The notes under the pieces: model-generated
Database searches by the model: none
What the model saw: the letters and a program-made list of their open reading frames with translations, nothing else
Told to the model about the DNA's origin: nothing
NCBI RefSeq assembly: GCF_005049285.1
Contig: NZ_SOSC01000001.1
Coordinates: 744,001-808,000 of the forward strand
Reading direction: 5' to 3'
DNA length: 64,000 nt
From: Halorientalis salina
GTDB taxonomy: Archaea > Halobacteriota > Halobacteria > Halobacteriales > Haloarculaceae
Shown here: positions 7,827-16,941 of the stretch, in pieces
Numbering within the stretch: position 1 is the first letter of the stretch
Layout of the letters: each line of letters starts with the position of its first letter
Translations under genes and position numbers: made by a program

Positions 7827-10800
7827 TTACTCTGCGTCCCGTTCGGGCCACCTCGACGGAACGGGTCGCTCGCTCCCGTCCCCCTCGTCCATCTCGACGC
7901 CGTCCCAGTTCGACCAGCCGGCGGACCGCTCGTCCATGTTGCCGTCCTTGTCGCCGACGCCCTGCGCGCCGGGCGGGACGACGATCGCGACGGCCGTCCG
8001 GGCCGAAAAGGAGACGCGTTCGGCTCGACCGAACGCCTCGTCGGCCCCGTCGCCGTCGAAGTCCAGTCGAGCCACGGAACCGTCTCTGACGTAGGTAAGG
8101 GAGTTTCCAGGAGCGTCAGCCCCGCCGGTTTCGGCCCGGACGGCGAACCGGTCGTATCCGCCTTTGACCTCGACGTACCAGAGGTTCGTCGTCGCCCACC
8201 AGGGCGTTCCGATTGGAACGAGCGGCAGGCCGGCCGGCACGCGGTTCATCGACTTCCCGAGCCGGTTTTCGATCCGGTCCGCTGCCTCGTTCGTCCCGTT
8301 TTTCATCGCGGCTTTCACGCGGTCGTTCAGCTTCCCTGCCAGCTCCTGGCGCATGAGCGCGGCCGACTCGTTGACTTTCCCGTGGGCGATTCGCGTCTCC
8401 TTCGCACTCGTCGCCTGCATCGACTGCATCTGGAGGTTCGAACGGGCGATCGCACGCTTCGTCTCGTTGTCGTCGACCGCTTCCGTCGCGATCGCTACCG
8501 CAGCCGAGCCATTGGTCACGGCGAGTGCCTTCCCGGCCGTCGTGTCCCACTCGGCGAGTCCGTCCTCGATCGTCGCCAGTCGGTCCGACCGGCTCTCGCC
8601 GACGTTCGACTCCCTGAGCGCGTTGCGGAGGTACTGTTCCTCGACCACCTGGAGTTTGCCGTCGACTGCGGGCCGTAACTCCGCTCGCTGTGCCGTCAGG
8701 TTCCGCCCGAGGTCCCCCTCATCGGTCACGGCCGTTGCCGCGTCGAGTCCGTAGAGCGTCTGGGCAGCCGTCCGGAACCCGACCTTCTCCCCGAGGCCGA
8801 CGGCACCCAACAGCGTGTCCGTCAGATCCCCGTGTGGGTTCGTGAATACGTTCACGTTCCGCGCGGCCAGCGGGTAGACGCTCGTCTCGTCGGAGAGCGG
8901 TTCGACGTACTCGTCGCCGACTTCCGCCGTCGTCAGATACGGCGGCGAACCGTCGACGGCCGTGACTTCGACGCCGTCGATCCCCGCGTCGTCGGTCCGT
9001 CCGACCCCCTGGCGTTCGGTCAGCGCGTTCTCCACGAGGTCCTTCGAGGCACCGACCGTCTCCAGTACCGACGTGAGATTGTCCCGTCGCTCCCAGCGGT
9101 CGTCGCGTCGGTCCCGAAGCAACTCCCTGGTCTCCCTGACGTACGAACCGCGAGCCGCGACGCGGGCTTTCTGCCCGACCGTTCGGTACTCCCCGGAAGC
9201 CGAGATCAGTCCCAGCCGCTCGTCGGCGAGTTTCCGCCGGAGTTCGCCCGCGGGATTCGCCTGAAAGGTCCCGGCCCGTCCCCGCTGGACGGTCACCGAG
9301 GTGTTCCTGACCGATGATCTGAGGTCGACGATGTCCCCGATGGCCTGCCGCCGTAGGCCGTCCGGAACGTCCGCTTCGATCGCCGTCGGACTCGTATCGA
9401 GGTCGTTGTTGGCGGCGCGTTCGGCGAGTCCGTTCCAGCCGCCCCGTCCATCGACGACCTGCGAGTCCGCTCGGTCGTGGAGATTCGACAGATCGAGACC
9501 ACCGAACCGGCCGCCGTTCTCGATGTCAGTGATTGGCCGCTCCGGGGCGTACTCGCTGTGTGCGTGTCGCCCGACCAGTGCCATGTCGACCCTGAATCGG
9601 TTCGTTTCCGTCGCCGTAGTCGTCGTGGTGGCCTCTTCGGAGACCCAGTGGCACGTGGTCGTGACGTTCAGCCGAACCGTCCGTCCGGCGGAATCCACCA
9701 CGTGCCAGTTCGACCCCGTGTCCGGGACCGAGGCCGAAACCGTCTCGAACGCCGCGTTCCGGCCGGTTCCCGTCGAGCCGTTGAAAAACCAGAGCCCCTC
9801 CGGCCTGGTGTGCCTGCAGTTCACCGGGTCCCCGCTGATCTTCTCGACGTCGGCGACTGGCTTCACGTCGACGCTGTAGACCGACTGGAGGACGCTGGTG
9901 AGGTTCGAGCTGTCGGCCGCGTTGGCGAAGGCGCGGTCCGCCGTCTCGTTGACGCCGACGCGCATCTCCTCGCCGGGGTCCGGTACCTCGGAGCCCTGAG
10001 AGTAGCGTTCGATCCGCTGTGGGACGTTCGCACCCGGTGGCCCACTCGGAAAGACCCGATCGACCCACTTCCCCTCGACTGGCGACTCGGCCACGAGGTC
10101 CGAGAGTCCGACGTCGACCATCGCCTCGCTCAGGGCTCTGCGACCGGTCGCGTCGCTCCGGCCGAACGCAGTTCGCTGTTCACGAAGGAGCGCGCCGTTG
10201 GTCATCAGCGCGACGTGGCGGTTCGCGAGGACGTTCGTGATCGCCCCGCCACCGCTTCCGTACTGGGCGTAGCCCCGCGCCCAGGTCAGCGCGTACAGTC
10301 GACCCGTCAATCGCTGTGAGAGTCCCGGCTTGTCCAGTCCCCGATCCAGTCGCGTCTCGAACTCCTGTACCCCGTCGTGGAGTGCCATCACGGGCGTTCT
10401 GACGGTCAGGGTGGGACTCACCTGTTCCCGGCCGACGGTCCGGTTCCCGCGTCGGGCCGTGATCGTGACGTTCTCGACGTGTACCTCGAGTTTCGTCTCG
10501 TTGTCGCCGACGGGCTCGATGTGAACGCGCCGTTTCGCGTCCCGTAGTGCGCTCGCGTTCGGCGTCGGCGGCAGCGACGCCGTCGCAGTGACGCCCTGCT
10601 GTTCGATCTCGTGGTCGGCGAGTCGGTCGCGCGCCTGCAGGTAGATGCGGACCCGAAGCCAGTCCCGGAAGGTGTCGTCCTCGTCGAGGACGCGCCCGGC
10701 TGTGGTGTTCGATCGCGACAGCACCGGCTCGCGGGCGGCCGCATCGCCCGCCGTCACGACCGCAGTACGGAGTTCGGTCGTCGTCGAGGCCGTCGCTCTG

Positions 10801-10940
10801 TCCATCACCACGTCGACGGGCGGCTCGCTGGCGGGGCGGTCGGGCTGCATTCCCACTGTCAGCGCCGCACTCGCGACCAGGAGGACGATTCCGACGAGCG
10901 CGAACGGGACCCGGCCGCGCTCGTCGTCGGCCAGCCTCAC
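7827..10940 (-). CDS. Large secreted pilus-locus protein (DUF7286-like)
   Basis: About 1037 residues with one N-terminal hydrophobic helix (DERGRVPFALVGIVLLVASA, about residues 6-25) preceded by an RG-type basic-glycine turn. This is reminiscent of TadE/TadG-type pseudopilins or a signal anchor. The rest is hydrophilic, rich in N-x-S/T sequons, and probably faces outward. Apart from MV-rich segments there are no clear enzymatic motifs. It matches my memory of haloarchaeal DUF7286 proteins, which sit in the same pilus-like cluster. The start is the GTG at 10940, which overlaps the upstream stop (GTGA), rather than the GTG at 10949. It is the last gene of the T2SS-like run and the largest in the window. 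It could be the tip or adhesive subunit; this is inference from position. Confidence 0.75.
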   Translation of the reverse strand: MRLADDERGRVPFALVGIVLLVASAALTVGMQPDRPASEPPVDVVMDRATASTTTELRTAVVTAGDAAAREPVLSRSNTTAGRVLDEDDTFRDWLRVRIYLQARDRLADHEIEQQGVTATASLPPTPNASALRDAKRRVHIEPVGDNETKLEVHVENVTITARRGNRTVGREQVSPTLTVRTPVMALHDGVQEFETRLDRGLDKPGLSQRLTGRLYALTWARGYAQYGSGGGAITNVLANRHVALMTNGALLREQRTAFGRSDATGRRALSEAMVDVGLSDLVAESPVEGKWVDRVFPSGPPGANVPQRIERYSQGSEVPDPGEEMRVGVNETADRAFANAADSSNLTSVLQSVYSVDVKPVADVEKISGDPVNCRHTRPEGLWFFNGSTGTGRNAAFETVSASVPDTGSNWHVVDSAGRTVRLNVTTTCHWVSEEATTTTTATETNRFRVDMALVGRHAHSEYAPERPITDIENGGRFGGLDLSNLHDRADSQVVDGRGGWNGLAERAANNDLDTSPTAIEADVPDGLRRQAIGDIVDLRSSVRNTSVTVQRGRAGTFQANPAGELRRKLADERLGLISASGEYRTVGQKARVAARGSYVRETRELLRDRRDDRWERRDNLTSVLETVGASKDLVENALTERQGVGRTDDAGIDGVEVTAVDGSPPYLTTAEVGDEYVEPLSDETSVYPLAARNVNVFTNPHGDLTDTLLGAVGLGEKVGFRTAAQTLYGLDAATAVTDEGDLGRNLTAQRAELRPAVDGKLQVVEEQYLRNALRESNVGESRSDRLATIEDGLAEWDTTAGKALAVTNGSAAVAIATEAVDDNETKRAIARSNLQMQSMQATSAKETRIAHGKVNESAALMRQELAGKLNDRVKAAMKNGTNEAADRIENRLGKSMNRVPAGLPLVPIGTPWWATTNLWYVEVKGGYDRFAVRAETGGADAPGNSLTYVRDGSVARLDFDGDGADEAFGRAERVSFSARTAVAIVVPPGAQGVGDKDGNMDERSAGWSNWDGVEMDEGDGSERPVPSRWPERDAE

Positions 10941-11833
10941 GGGGACCACGTCCTGACGGTGATCCGGACGGTATCGACGGTGACGTTGGCCGCAGCGGCC
11001 TCCGGCGACTCGAAGCGCGTTCGCATGTCCGCCGCCAACCGCTCGCCGAGGGTGTCGGCCAGTCGAGCGTTCGCGGCCGTCGCGTCGTTCGCCAACGCCA
11101 GCGCGGTCACGTTCGTCCCGACGAGTCGACCGAACCGCTCGTAGCGATAGGTGACGAGTTGGGCGACCGGATAGTCCCCCAGCAGTGCCGTCCGGGTTTC
11201 GTCCGGCGGGAACGAGCCCTCGACAGTGCTGGTCGCGACGACTTCGCCCACGGCGCTCATGTTTCCAGTGGAGTTGGCCATAGCGCGCGCCCGGCCCCGC
11301 GTGGCCGGCATCCCGCTGTTCACTGTCAGGGTCGCTGCGTGCACGTCCGCCGACGGTGGTGGTGTCGGCCCGATTCGGACCGCTCCGCGGAGTAGCGCAC
11401 CGTCGTACGGTTCCCAGACGGCCCGAACTTGCGTGCGATGGTCGCGGGTTCGGATCGCGTTGCGCGTCGCGTCCGCGACCGCGCGCTCGAAGTCGTCCCT
11501 GGTGTGGGCCACCGGCACGCCGTTCATCGTGAGGTTCCCGACCGCGGCCGAGGCCAAGTGGCTCGCGAGGGTGCCGTGTGCGGTTCGCTGGAACTGTGGG
11601 CCGCCGGTTCGGGGGAAGGTCACGACCTCCGAACGGGCCTGCCGCGCGCCCGGAGCCAGCGTGTACCGAACGTCGGCAGTGCTCGTCGCCAGCACGTCAG
11701 CCGTCTCGTCGGCTCCATCGGCGTCTGCAGGTGGCAGCGACCCCATCGGAAGTGTCAGGGTCGCGACCGCTGCCCCAACCAACAGCAGGAACAGGGCCGC
11801 GTCGAGGACGGTACTGGTGGCTCGCCGCCTCAT
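10937..11833 (-). CDS. Secreted pilus-locus protein (DUF7284-like)
   Basis: 298 residues with a short basic N-terminus (MRRRATST) and one hydrophobic helix (VLDAALFLLLVGAAVATLTL), then a soluble domain with several N-x-S/T sites. The layout is that of a pseudopilin or TadE-like subunit exported to the cell surface. It overlaps the next gene by 4 nt (GTGA) and its own ATG overlaps the previous stop (ATGA), so expression is translationally coupled. The C-terminal VTVDTVRITVRTWSP looks like an edge strand. No enzymatic motif is visible. The family name is from memory of the conserved cluster; a structural minor-pilin role is inferred. Confidence 0.72.
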   Translation of the reverse strand: MRRRATSTVLDAALFLLLVGAAVATLTLPMGSLPPADADGADETADVLATSTADVRYTLAPGARQARSEVVTFPRTGGPQFQRTAHGTLASHLASAAVGNLTMNGVPVAHTRDDFERAVADATRNAIRTRDHRTQVRAVWEPYDGALLRGAVRIGPTPPPSADVHAATLTVNSGMPATRGRARAMANSTGNMSAVGEVVATSTVEGSFPPDETRTALLGDYPVAQLVTYRYERFGRLVGTNVTALALANDATAANARLADTLGERLAADMRTRFESPEAAAANVTVDTVRITVRTWSP

Positions 11834-12225
11834 CGCCAGACCCTCACCGTCAGTCGACCGGGCCGGACGCGTCCGGGAGCGATGCGGACGCTGACCCGTT
11901 CGCTCGCCTGCTGAGCTCGCTGCGGCGGCGCGGGGCCAGCATGCCAGCGATTATCCGTCGTTTCGAGCGTCGCGTTCAGGTGATACCCATTGGGGGCCGT
12001 CGCTGTCCGTGCGTCCGACAGTGCCCCCGGTTCGACGATCCCGCTCTCCCCCATCGACGATTCCAGGTGGTCGAGCGTCGGGCCGGCCACCCGCTGACGA
12101 TCTTGCCCCGGCAGCGTCCCGTCGAGGACACCCGCATAGACGGTGAGACCGGCACCCACTGCGAACACGGCGACGATGGCTGCCAGCGGTTCGACCTGTC
12201 CCCTACGTCCCGACCAGCGTGACAT
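11830..12225 (-). CDS. Pseudopilin-like protein with type III (prepilin) signal (DUF7285-like)
   Basis: 131 residues. The N-terminus, SGRRGQVEPLAAIVAVFAVG, looks like an archaeal class III signal peptide: basic residues, a glycine for PibD-type cleavage, Q at +1, then an unbroken hydrophobic helix. This is the clearest prepilin peptidase site in the locus and makes the protein a good candidate for a filament or pseudopilus subunit. The mature domain is short (about 100 residues) and ends in alternating strands (RVSVRIAPGRVRPGRLTVRVW). It overlaps its upstream neighbour by 23 nt and its downstream neighbour by 4 nt. Confidence 0.75.
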   Translation of the reverse strand: MSRWSGRRGQVEPLAAIVAVFAVGAGLTVYAGVLDGTLPGQDRQRVAGPTLDHLESSMGESGIVEPGALSDARTATAPNGYHLNATLETTDNRWHAGPAPPQRAQQASERVSVRIAPGRVRPGRLTVRVWR

Positions 12226-12673
12226 CGACGCCCTCCCAGGATATCCGCCGAACGATCAGTTTTCCGTCGATACGTTCCCACTGCCGCGTTCGGTTGCGTG
12301 CCGTTGCGGTCGCCGTCCGAAACTGCGAGGCGTTGGCGAAGGCCGTGGCCGGTGGCGTCCCGGTAAGTACGGGAGCCAGGGGAGAATCTTCCCGAACCGG
12401 TGTCACGGGGCCGTAGGCGAACGCTGCGTGCGCAGTGCCGCCGTCGTTCCGGAGCGCGACACGGTGTGGTCCGAGTTTGATCCCCGTCGCGTCCAGCGAG
12501 TGCTCGCCGGTCGCCTCGTGCGGACTCGACGCGACGGCGTCGACGGTGTTTGCTACCCCCGCTGCGTCAGGTGGGACCGTACTCGGCAGGGCGACCGCGA
12601 CACCGAGCGCGAGGGCGCTCGTCGTCGCGACCCCGATCCAGAGATACCAGGAATCGGCCGGTGCATCGAACAT
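12203..12673 (-). CDS. Secreted pilus-locus protein (DUF7283-like)
   Basis: 156 residues with one N-terminal hydrophobic helix (SWYLWIGVATTSALALGVAVAL, about residues 8-29) and an extracytoplasmic domain. Like its neighbours it looks like a small exported pseudopilin-type subunit. The end of the gene overlaps the next start by 23 nt, which suggests coupled translation. It follows the T2SS F gene by 42 nt. No recognisable catalytic motif. The family name is from memory of the conserved four-gene set in haloarchaeal genomes. Confidence 0.7.
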   Translation of the reverse strand: MFDAPADSWYLWIGVATTSALALGVAVALPSTVPPDAAGVANTVDAVASSPHEATGEHSLDATGIKLGPHRVALRNDGGTAHAAFAYGPVTPVREDSPLAPVLTGTPPATAFANASQFRTATATARNRTRQWERIDGKLIVRRISWEGVDVTLVGT

Positions 12674-12715
12674 GGCCGGCCCTGGCCGCGTTTCCGGACT
12701 TAAACTTCAGGCGTC

Positions 12716-14455
12716 TCAGAGGAGGAGACCCGCCGCGTAGAACGACGCCAGATACGTCGCGGTCGCAGCGACCAGCGCCCAGCCGACGCGATAGCCCACG
12801 AGCGCCCGGTCGAGTCCCCGCGAGAGGCCGGTCGAAAGCGTCGTGAGCAGGGCGGCAAGGACGAGCACGTAGATCCCAACGGCGAGACCGAGGCCCGCCG
12901 TTCCGGGTCCACCGGCCGTGGCCATGGTTTCACCCGCTCCGCTGCTCCCGGCGCTACTGCCACCCATCGTCATACCATCGGCCAGCGCAACGGTCGCGCC
13001 GGCGACCAGCGGCGCGAAGACCGCCGCTGTGTTCGCGAGCGTGCTGGTCACCTGTCCGATGCGATGGCGAGCGTCCCGTTCGACCGTCGCCAGTTCCTCC
13101 AGGTGGTCGGCCATCGCGACGATTGCACCGCCGGCCGGTCGCCCCTCGCGGGCGGCGAGTGAAAGCAGCGTCGCGGTACTCCTGGCACGAGAGCTCGGTA
13201 CCGTCGCCAGCGCCCCGTGCTCGCCGAGGAACGCCTCCCGAACGCCGACTTTCAGCTGTCGCTGTCGGTGCGCGGCGTCGGCCAGGACCTGCCCCGTCGC
13301 GTCGGTCACCTCCTCGGCGGCGGACTCGACGGCCGTCTCGACCGCCTGCCCCTCCTCGACGCGGCGGCCGACGTGGTACAGCGCGTCGGCCAGCCCGTCC
13401 TCGACAGCACGTACGCGGTCCCGGACCGCTTTGACGGGTCGATAGTGGACGACGAGTGCGGTCCCGGTCCCACAGCCGATGGCGGCCAAGGGTCCGGTCC
13501 AGATGCCGACCAGTACCGTTCCAGCGAAGCCACTCACCGCAGCCGTCACCGCACCTGCGACGACGGGCGGCCAGGCACGATCCGGGAGGTCGGGATGTGA
13601 GCGGTCGATACTCGGTGGCGGGAAGGTTACGGGGCGCCGGACGAGTAGCCAGACGCTGGCCGCGAGCAGGACGCCTGGCAGGAGGAGGTCGTAAAGGAGA
13701 ACGATTCCAGCCAGCGGGACCGAGACGCCGGTCATCCCGATGGCCGGGAGCAGTGCGACGAGCGCCAGCGGGAGCAGGACGCCGAACGCGTACAGCGCCG
13801 TCGCGGGCCCCTGGAGACTCGCCGCGAACCCGGCCATCTCGTCGCGAGCCCCGTCGAGCACCGCGTCCAGCCCGCGGTCGAGCGTCCGCTCGCGCTCGCC
13901 CCGCGGGGCCGTACCGGCCGACTCCACTAACAGGAGTGCACGCCGGAGCGCCGGGAACCACTCGTCCCACTCCACGGTAAAGCCCGTGAGTCCCGAACGC
14001 GGATTCCCGGCCGCTCGGCGGACGTGCTCCCGGAGACTCGCTGCCAGCGGCCCCCGTCCGGTTTCGGCGGCGAAGGCGGCCGCCGACTCCGTCGCGGGCG
14101 TGATCCGCATCCGGAGGACGGCCCGGCTGACCAGCGCCGGAGCCTCGCCGAGCGCCCGCGTGCGACGCGCCGTCGCGAGTACTCGGGGGGCAGTGTGGAC
14201 GGCGTGGACGAGCCCCAGCAGTGCAGCCACTCCACAGAGTCCGACGACCGGGACCAGCGCAGTCGGTACGAGGACGACGCCGACGACGACCAACGGGGAC
14301 CAGGCAAGCGCCGCACCGTAGCCGGCCCGGACGACCGTCTCGGGCATCGTCGCCGTTCCGAGAAACCCCAGCGCGCGGTCCAGTTCTTCGCTCGCCTCCA
14401 CGGGCCAGGGGTAGAGCCGAGCCAGTCCACGGACCGCGTGCTCGGTGGGATGCAT
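12716..14455 (-). CDS. Type II/IV secretion system F-family membrane protein (TadB/TadC-like)
   Basis: A 579-residue polytopic protein with two repeats of the T2SS-F/GspF fold. Each has a cytoplasmic helical bundle (about residues 95-215 and 335-455) followed by paired membrane helices, with further helices at both ends. Such a double-F protein replaces separate TadB and TadC and forms the inner-membrane platform of archaeal pili. It acts with the ATPase encoded immediately upstream. The stop and start overlap by one base (TGATG at 14457-14453), so ATPase and platform are made together. The start ATG at 14455 is chosen over the TTG one codon earlier. Confidence 0.88.
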   Translation of the reverse strand: MHPTEHAVRGLARLYPWPVEASEELDRALGFLGTATMPETVVRAGYGAALAWSPLVVVGVVLVPTALVPVVGLCGVAALLGLVHAVHTAPRVLATARRTRALGEAPALVSRAVLRMRITPATESAAAFAAETGRGPLAASLREHVRRAAGNPRSGLTGFTVEWDEWFPALRRALLLVESAGTAPRGERERTLDRGLDAVLDGARDEMAGFAASLQGPATALYAFGVLLPLALVALLPAIGMTGVSVPLAGIVLLYDLLLPGVLLAASVWLLVRRPVTFPPPSIDRSHPDLPDRAWPPVVAGAVTAAVSGFAGTVLVGIWTGPLAAIGCGTGTALVVHYRPVKAVRDRVRAVEDGLADALYHVGRRVEEGQAVETAVESAAEEVTDATGQVLADAAHRQRQLKVGVREAFLGEHGALATVPSSRARSTATLLSLAAREGRPAGGAIVAMADHLEELATVERDARHRIGQVTSTLANTAAVFAPLVAGATVALADGMTMGGSSAGSSGAGETMATAGGPGTAGLGLAVGIYVLVLAALLTTLSTGLSRGLDRALVGYRVGWALVAATATYLASFYAAGLLL

Positions 14456-16353
14456 CAACGCGCCTCCCGACGCCGCGCGTGGGCGTTACACACTGCTTCG
14501 GGGTCCGTCCGACCGGCCGTCGCGAGGTCGCCCAGCCACGACGCCCGATCGTCGAGTCGCTCGCGGACCGCGGCGTACCGTTCGCCAGACCTGGCGAGTC
14601 CGTCCACCAATCGGCTGTTCCCGCGAGCGATTCGACCCGTCGAGACGAGTTCGCCGTCGTCGAGTTCGAACAGCGGCTCGAAGCGCACGCCCTCGTCCCC
14701 GTACGTGACCTCCTCGATGGCTTTTACCCTGCGAGCCCGCCCTTCGGCCGACTGGTAGGGCTCGCAGGTCACGAGCAGATCCGTCGCGCCGAACGACGAG
14801 GGCGCGACGTCGAGGTCCGAGACGACGCGCTCGCGTACGTCCGCGCCGCCGTCGCCGTGGATCGTCCCGAGGACCGCGCTCCCGCTCGCGCCCACTCGCA
14901 TCGCCTCGTAGAGTACAGCGGCTTCCTCGCCGCGAACTTCGCCGAGGACCAGCGCTCCCTCGCCGAGTCTGAGCGCCGTCCGGAGCGCCTCGGACGGCGG
15001 GACGCCCGCCCCATCGTCGTCGGCCGCACGCAACAACTGGACGTCCCGGCCGGCCGTCTGGAGCCGTTCGACCGGGAGTTCCGGCGTGTCCTCGATGACC
15101 ACAGTTCGAGTATCGGCCGGGAGTTCCCACAGCAGCGCCCCCAGGAGCGTCGTCTTCCCGGCCCCGCGAGTTCCAGCCAGGAGCGTCGCCGCGTCGCGCT
15201 CGACGGCCAGGGAGAGCAAGGCAGCGGCCTCGGCCGGGAGCGTCCCGTTTTCCACGAGCGCCGGGAGTGTCCAGGCCTCCCGCTCGTGGGCGCGGAAGGC
15301 GAAGGCGATCCCCTCGCTGACGGGTTCGGTCACGCCAGCCACTCTGAGGCGGCGGTCGCCCACGGTCGCCGTCGCGTCGAGCGTCGGACTCGCCCGCGAG
15401 AACGCCCGTCCGTTCTCCCGGCGAAAGCGGGACGCCAGCGCCTCGACGCCCTCGGTCGTCACCCGGACGTTCGTCCGCATCGTCTCGCCGTCGACCCGCA
15501 CGCGCAACCGATTCGCGTCCGTCGGGGCTGTCGCGAACACGTCCGAGACGCGGTCGTCCGCGAAGAGATCGACCAGCACCCCATATCCCCGCGTGTGTTT
15601 CTGCAGGACCGCTTCCAGCGTCCGCACCTGGTCCTGGCCGTCGTCCACGACCCGCCTGACCGCCCGAGCCGGTGCGCGCTGTCCACCAGTGACCGCACCG
15701 CTGGCGAGTCGGTCGTAGGCGGCCGAAAGGGTCGCCGTGGCACGCTCGTCGAGTTCGTGTTCAACCGGTTCGAGGTGGTACAGTCGTCGTTCCGTCGTCG
15801 GCTGTTCGTAGACGCGCACGACCGCACCCGTGTCGAGTTCTCGTTGGGACTCGAACCGCGCGTCGGCCGGCGGCCGCACCCCGACCCGCGCCCGGCTGAT
15901 AACCGGGCCGACCGACGGCGCGAGTGCGCCCTCGTAGCTATCGGCCCGGGCGGCCAGTTCGGCCAGTCCAGTTTCGGCAGCGATGTCGGAGACGGGACCG
16001 GCGCGGCCGGTCGCCTCTCTGGCGGCACCGAGCGGGTCGCGACAAGCCCGCGTGGCCAGGTCCGAGTCACGGAACGCGACCGCGTCAGCGAACCGGCCCG
16101 CGGCGACGAGTAGGGCGGCCGCGTCGTTCTCGTAGGCCCGCTCCATGCCAGCGGACCGGGTACTCACGGCGTCGGCGTCGCGCTCGCGCAGTCGTTCGAC
16201 GACGGTGGCTCTGCAGTCGGGGTCGGTCGCCAGGTGCCCGCCGCCGGGACAGTCCGACGCGTCGACGACCAGCCGGTCACCCTCGAAGGCGGGGTCGCAC
16301 CCACACGCGTCGGTGGGTTCCGGGTCCGTGAACCGCTCGAAGAGCGTTCGCAT
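14455..16353 (-). CDS. Type II/IV secretion system ATPase (GspE/TadA/VirB11-like)
   Basis: A 632-residue assembly ATPase. Walker A is GTRGAGKTT (residues 394-402), the Asp-box region is VVIEDTPELPV (418-428), Walker B is GALVLGEVRG (466-475) and the His box is GTIHGDG (496-502). The first 50 residues carry cysteines at 17, 19, 35 and 47, a possible metal site. Residues about 60-350 are the N-terminal N2-like domains. It would power assembly or retraction of the pseudopilus from the inner face of the membrane. It is the only ATPase in the locus, so assembly and any retraction would share it. It lies 96 nt after the DUF7311 gene. Confidence 0.9.
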   Translation of the reverse strand: MRTLFERFTDPEPTDACGCDPAFEGDRLVVDASDCPGGGHLATDPDCRATVVERLRERDADAVSTRSAGMERAYENDAAALLVAAGRFADAVAFRDSDLATRACRDPLGAAREATGRAGPVSDIAAETGLAELAARADSYEGALAPSVGPVISRARVGVRPPADARFESQRELDTGAVVRVYEQPTTERRLYHLEPVEHELDERATATLSAAYDRLASGAVTGGQRAPARAVRRVVDDGQDQVRTLEAVLQKHTRGYGVLVDLFADDRVSDVFATAPTDANRLRVRVDGETMRTNVRVTTEGVEALASRFRRENGRAFSRASPTLDATATVGDRRLRVAGVTEPVSEGIAFAFRAHEREAWTLPALVENGTLPAEAAALLSLAVERDAATLLAGTRGAGKTTLLGALLWELPADTRTVVIEDTPELPVERLQTAGRDVQLLRAADDDGAGVPPSEALRTALRLGEGALVLGEVRGEEAAVLYEAMRVGASGSAVLGTIHGDGGADVRERVVSDLDVAPSSFGATDLLVTCEPYQSAEGRARRVKAIEEVTYGDEGVRFEPLFELDDGELVSTGRIARGNSRLVDGLARSGERYAAVRERLDDRASWLGDLATAGRTDPEAVCNAHARRREAR

Positions 16354-16449
16354 GGCCGGGGCTCGTCCCGTTCTCGTACTTGAACCTCGGGGTCGGTCAA
16401 GCCGGCGTCCAATCCGTGAAACGATGGGAAGGGGCGACGACCGAACTGG

Positions 16450-16941
16450 TCACTCGTCGCCCACTCGTCGAACGACGACCGCCGTCTCATCACCCCGTTC
16501 TATCAGAGCAACAGATAATCTATGGATCCCCGGCTCCCGGATGACCACGGAGCCGGTGTCACCGCCGGTGTCGCCAGCGACCGTTACGTCCGGGATTCGT
16601 CGTTCCTGCGGTTCGCGACCGGTGACCTGCCATGCCAGCACTGTGCTGTTTCGGTCGTCGACGTCGGACCAATCGGGACGGCCCCCGATAGCGACGTACT
16701 CGATTCCCGCGTCGGTCCACGACTGCGCCGGAACCCGGAGCGTCACGACGCGCCGCGCGCCCGCCGAGCCCGCAGGTGCTGCGCTTTCGCGAGCGTACAC
16801 GTCTTCGATTGCGGCCGCCAGCCCGTCGATTTCCCCCTCGACGCGGTGCTCGCTGCGGTCGGCGCGGGCAGTCTCCAGTGCCGGCAGCGTCACCGCCAGC
16901 AACGCCACCGCGAGCGCGACGGCCACGACGACCCGGAGCAT
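16450..16941 (-). CDS. Secreted or anchored pilus-locus protein (DUF7311-like)
   Basis: 163 residues: one N-terminal helix (VVVAVALAVALLAVTLPALE, residues 4-23) followed by an alpha/beta exported domain with a helical stalk (HRVEGEIDGLAAAIEDVYARE), an arrangement typical of pseudopilins and of TadE-like proteins. The start codon overlaps the stop of the coiled-coil gene (TAATG at 16943-16939). No prepilin peptidase glycine is obvious, so it may be a signal-anchored accessory protein. Function is inferred from location only. Confidence 0.7.
   Translation of the reverse strand: MLRVVVAVALAVALLAVTLPALETARADRSEHRVEGEIDGLAAAIEDVYARESAAPAGSAGARRVVTLRVPAQSWTDAGIEYVAIGGRPDWSDVDDRNSTVLAWQVTGREPQERRIPDVTVAGDTGGDTGSVVIREPGIHRLSVALIERGDETAVVVRRVGDE

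Noticed and set aside
14221-16113. A 630-residue plus-strand frame over the secretion ATPase
   Set aside because: The opposite strand has intact Walker A, Walker B and His box motifs, while this frame has none and is R-rich.
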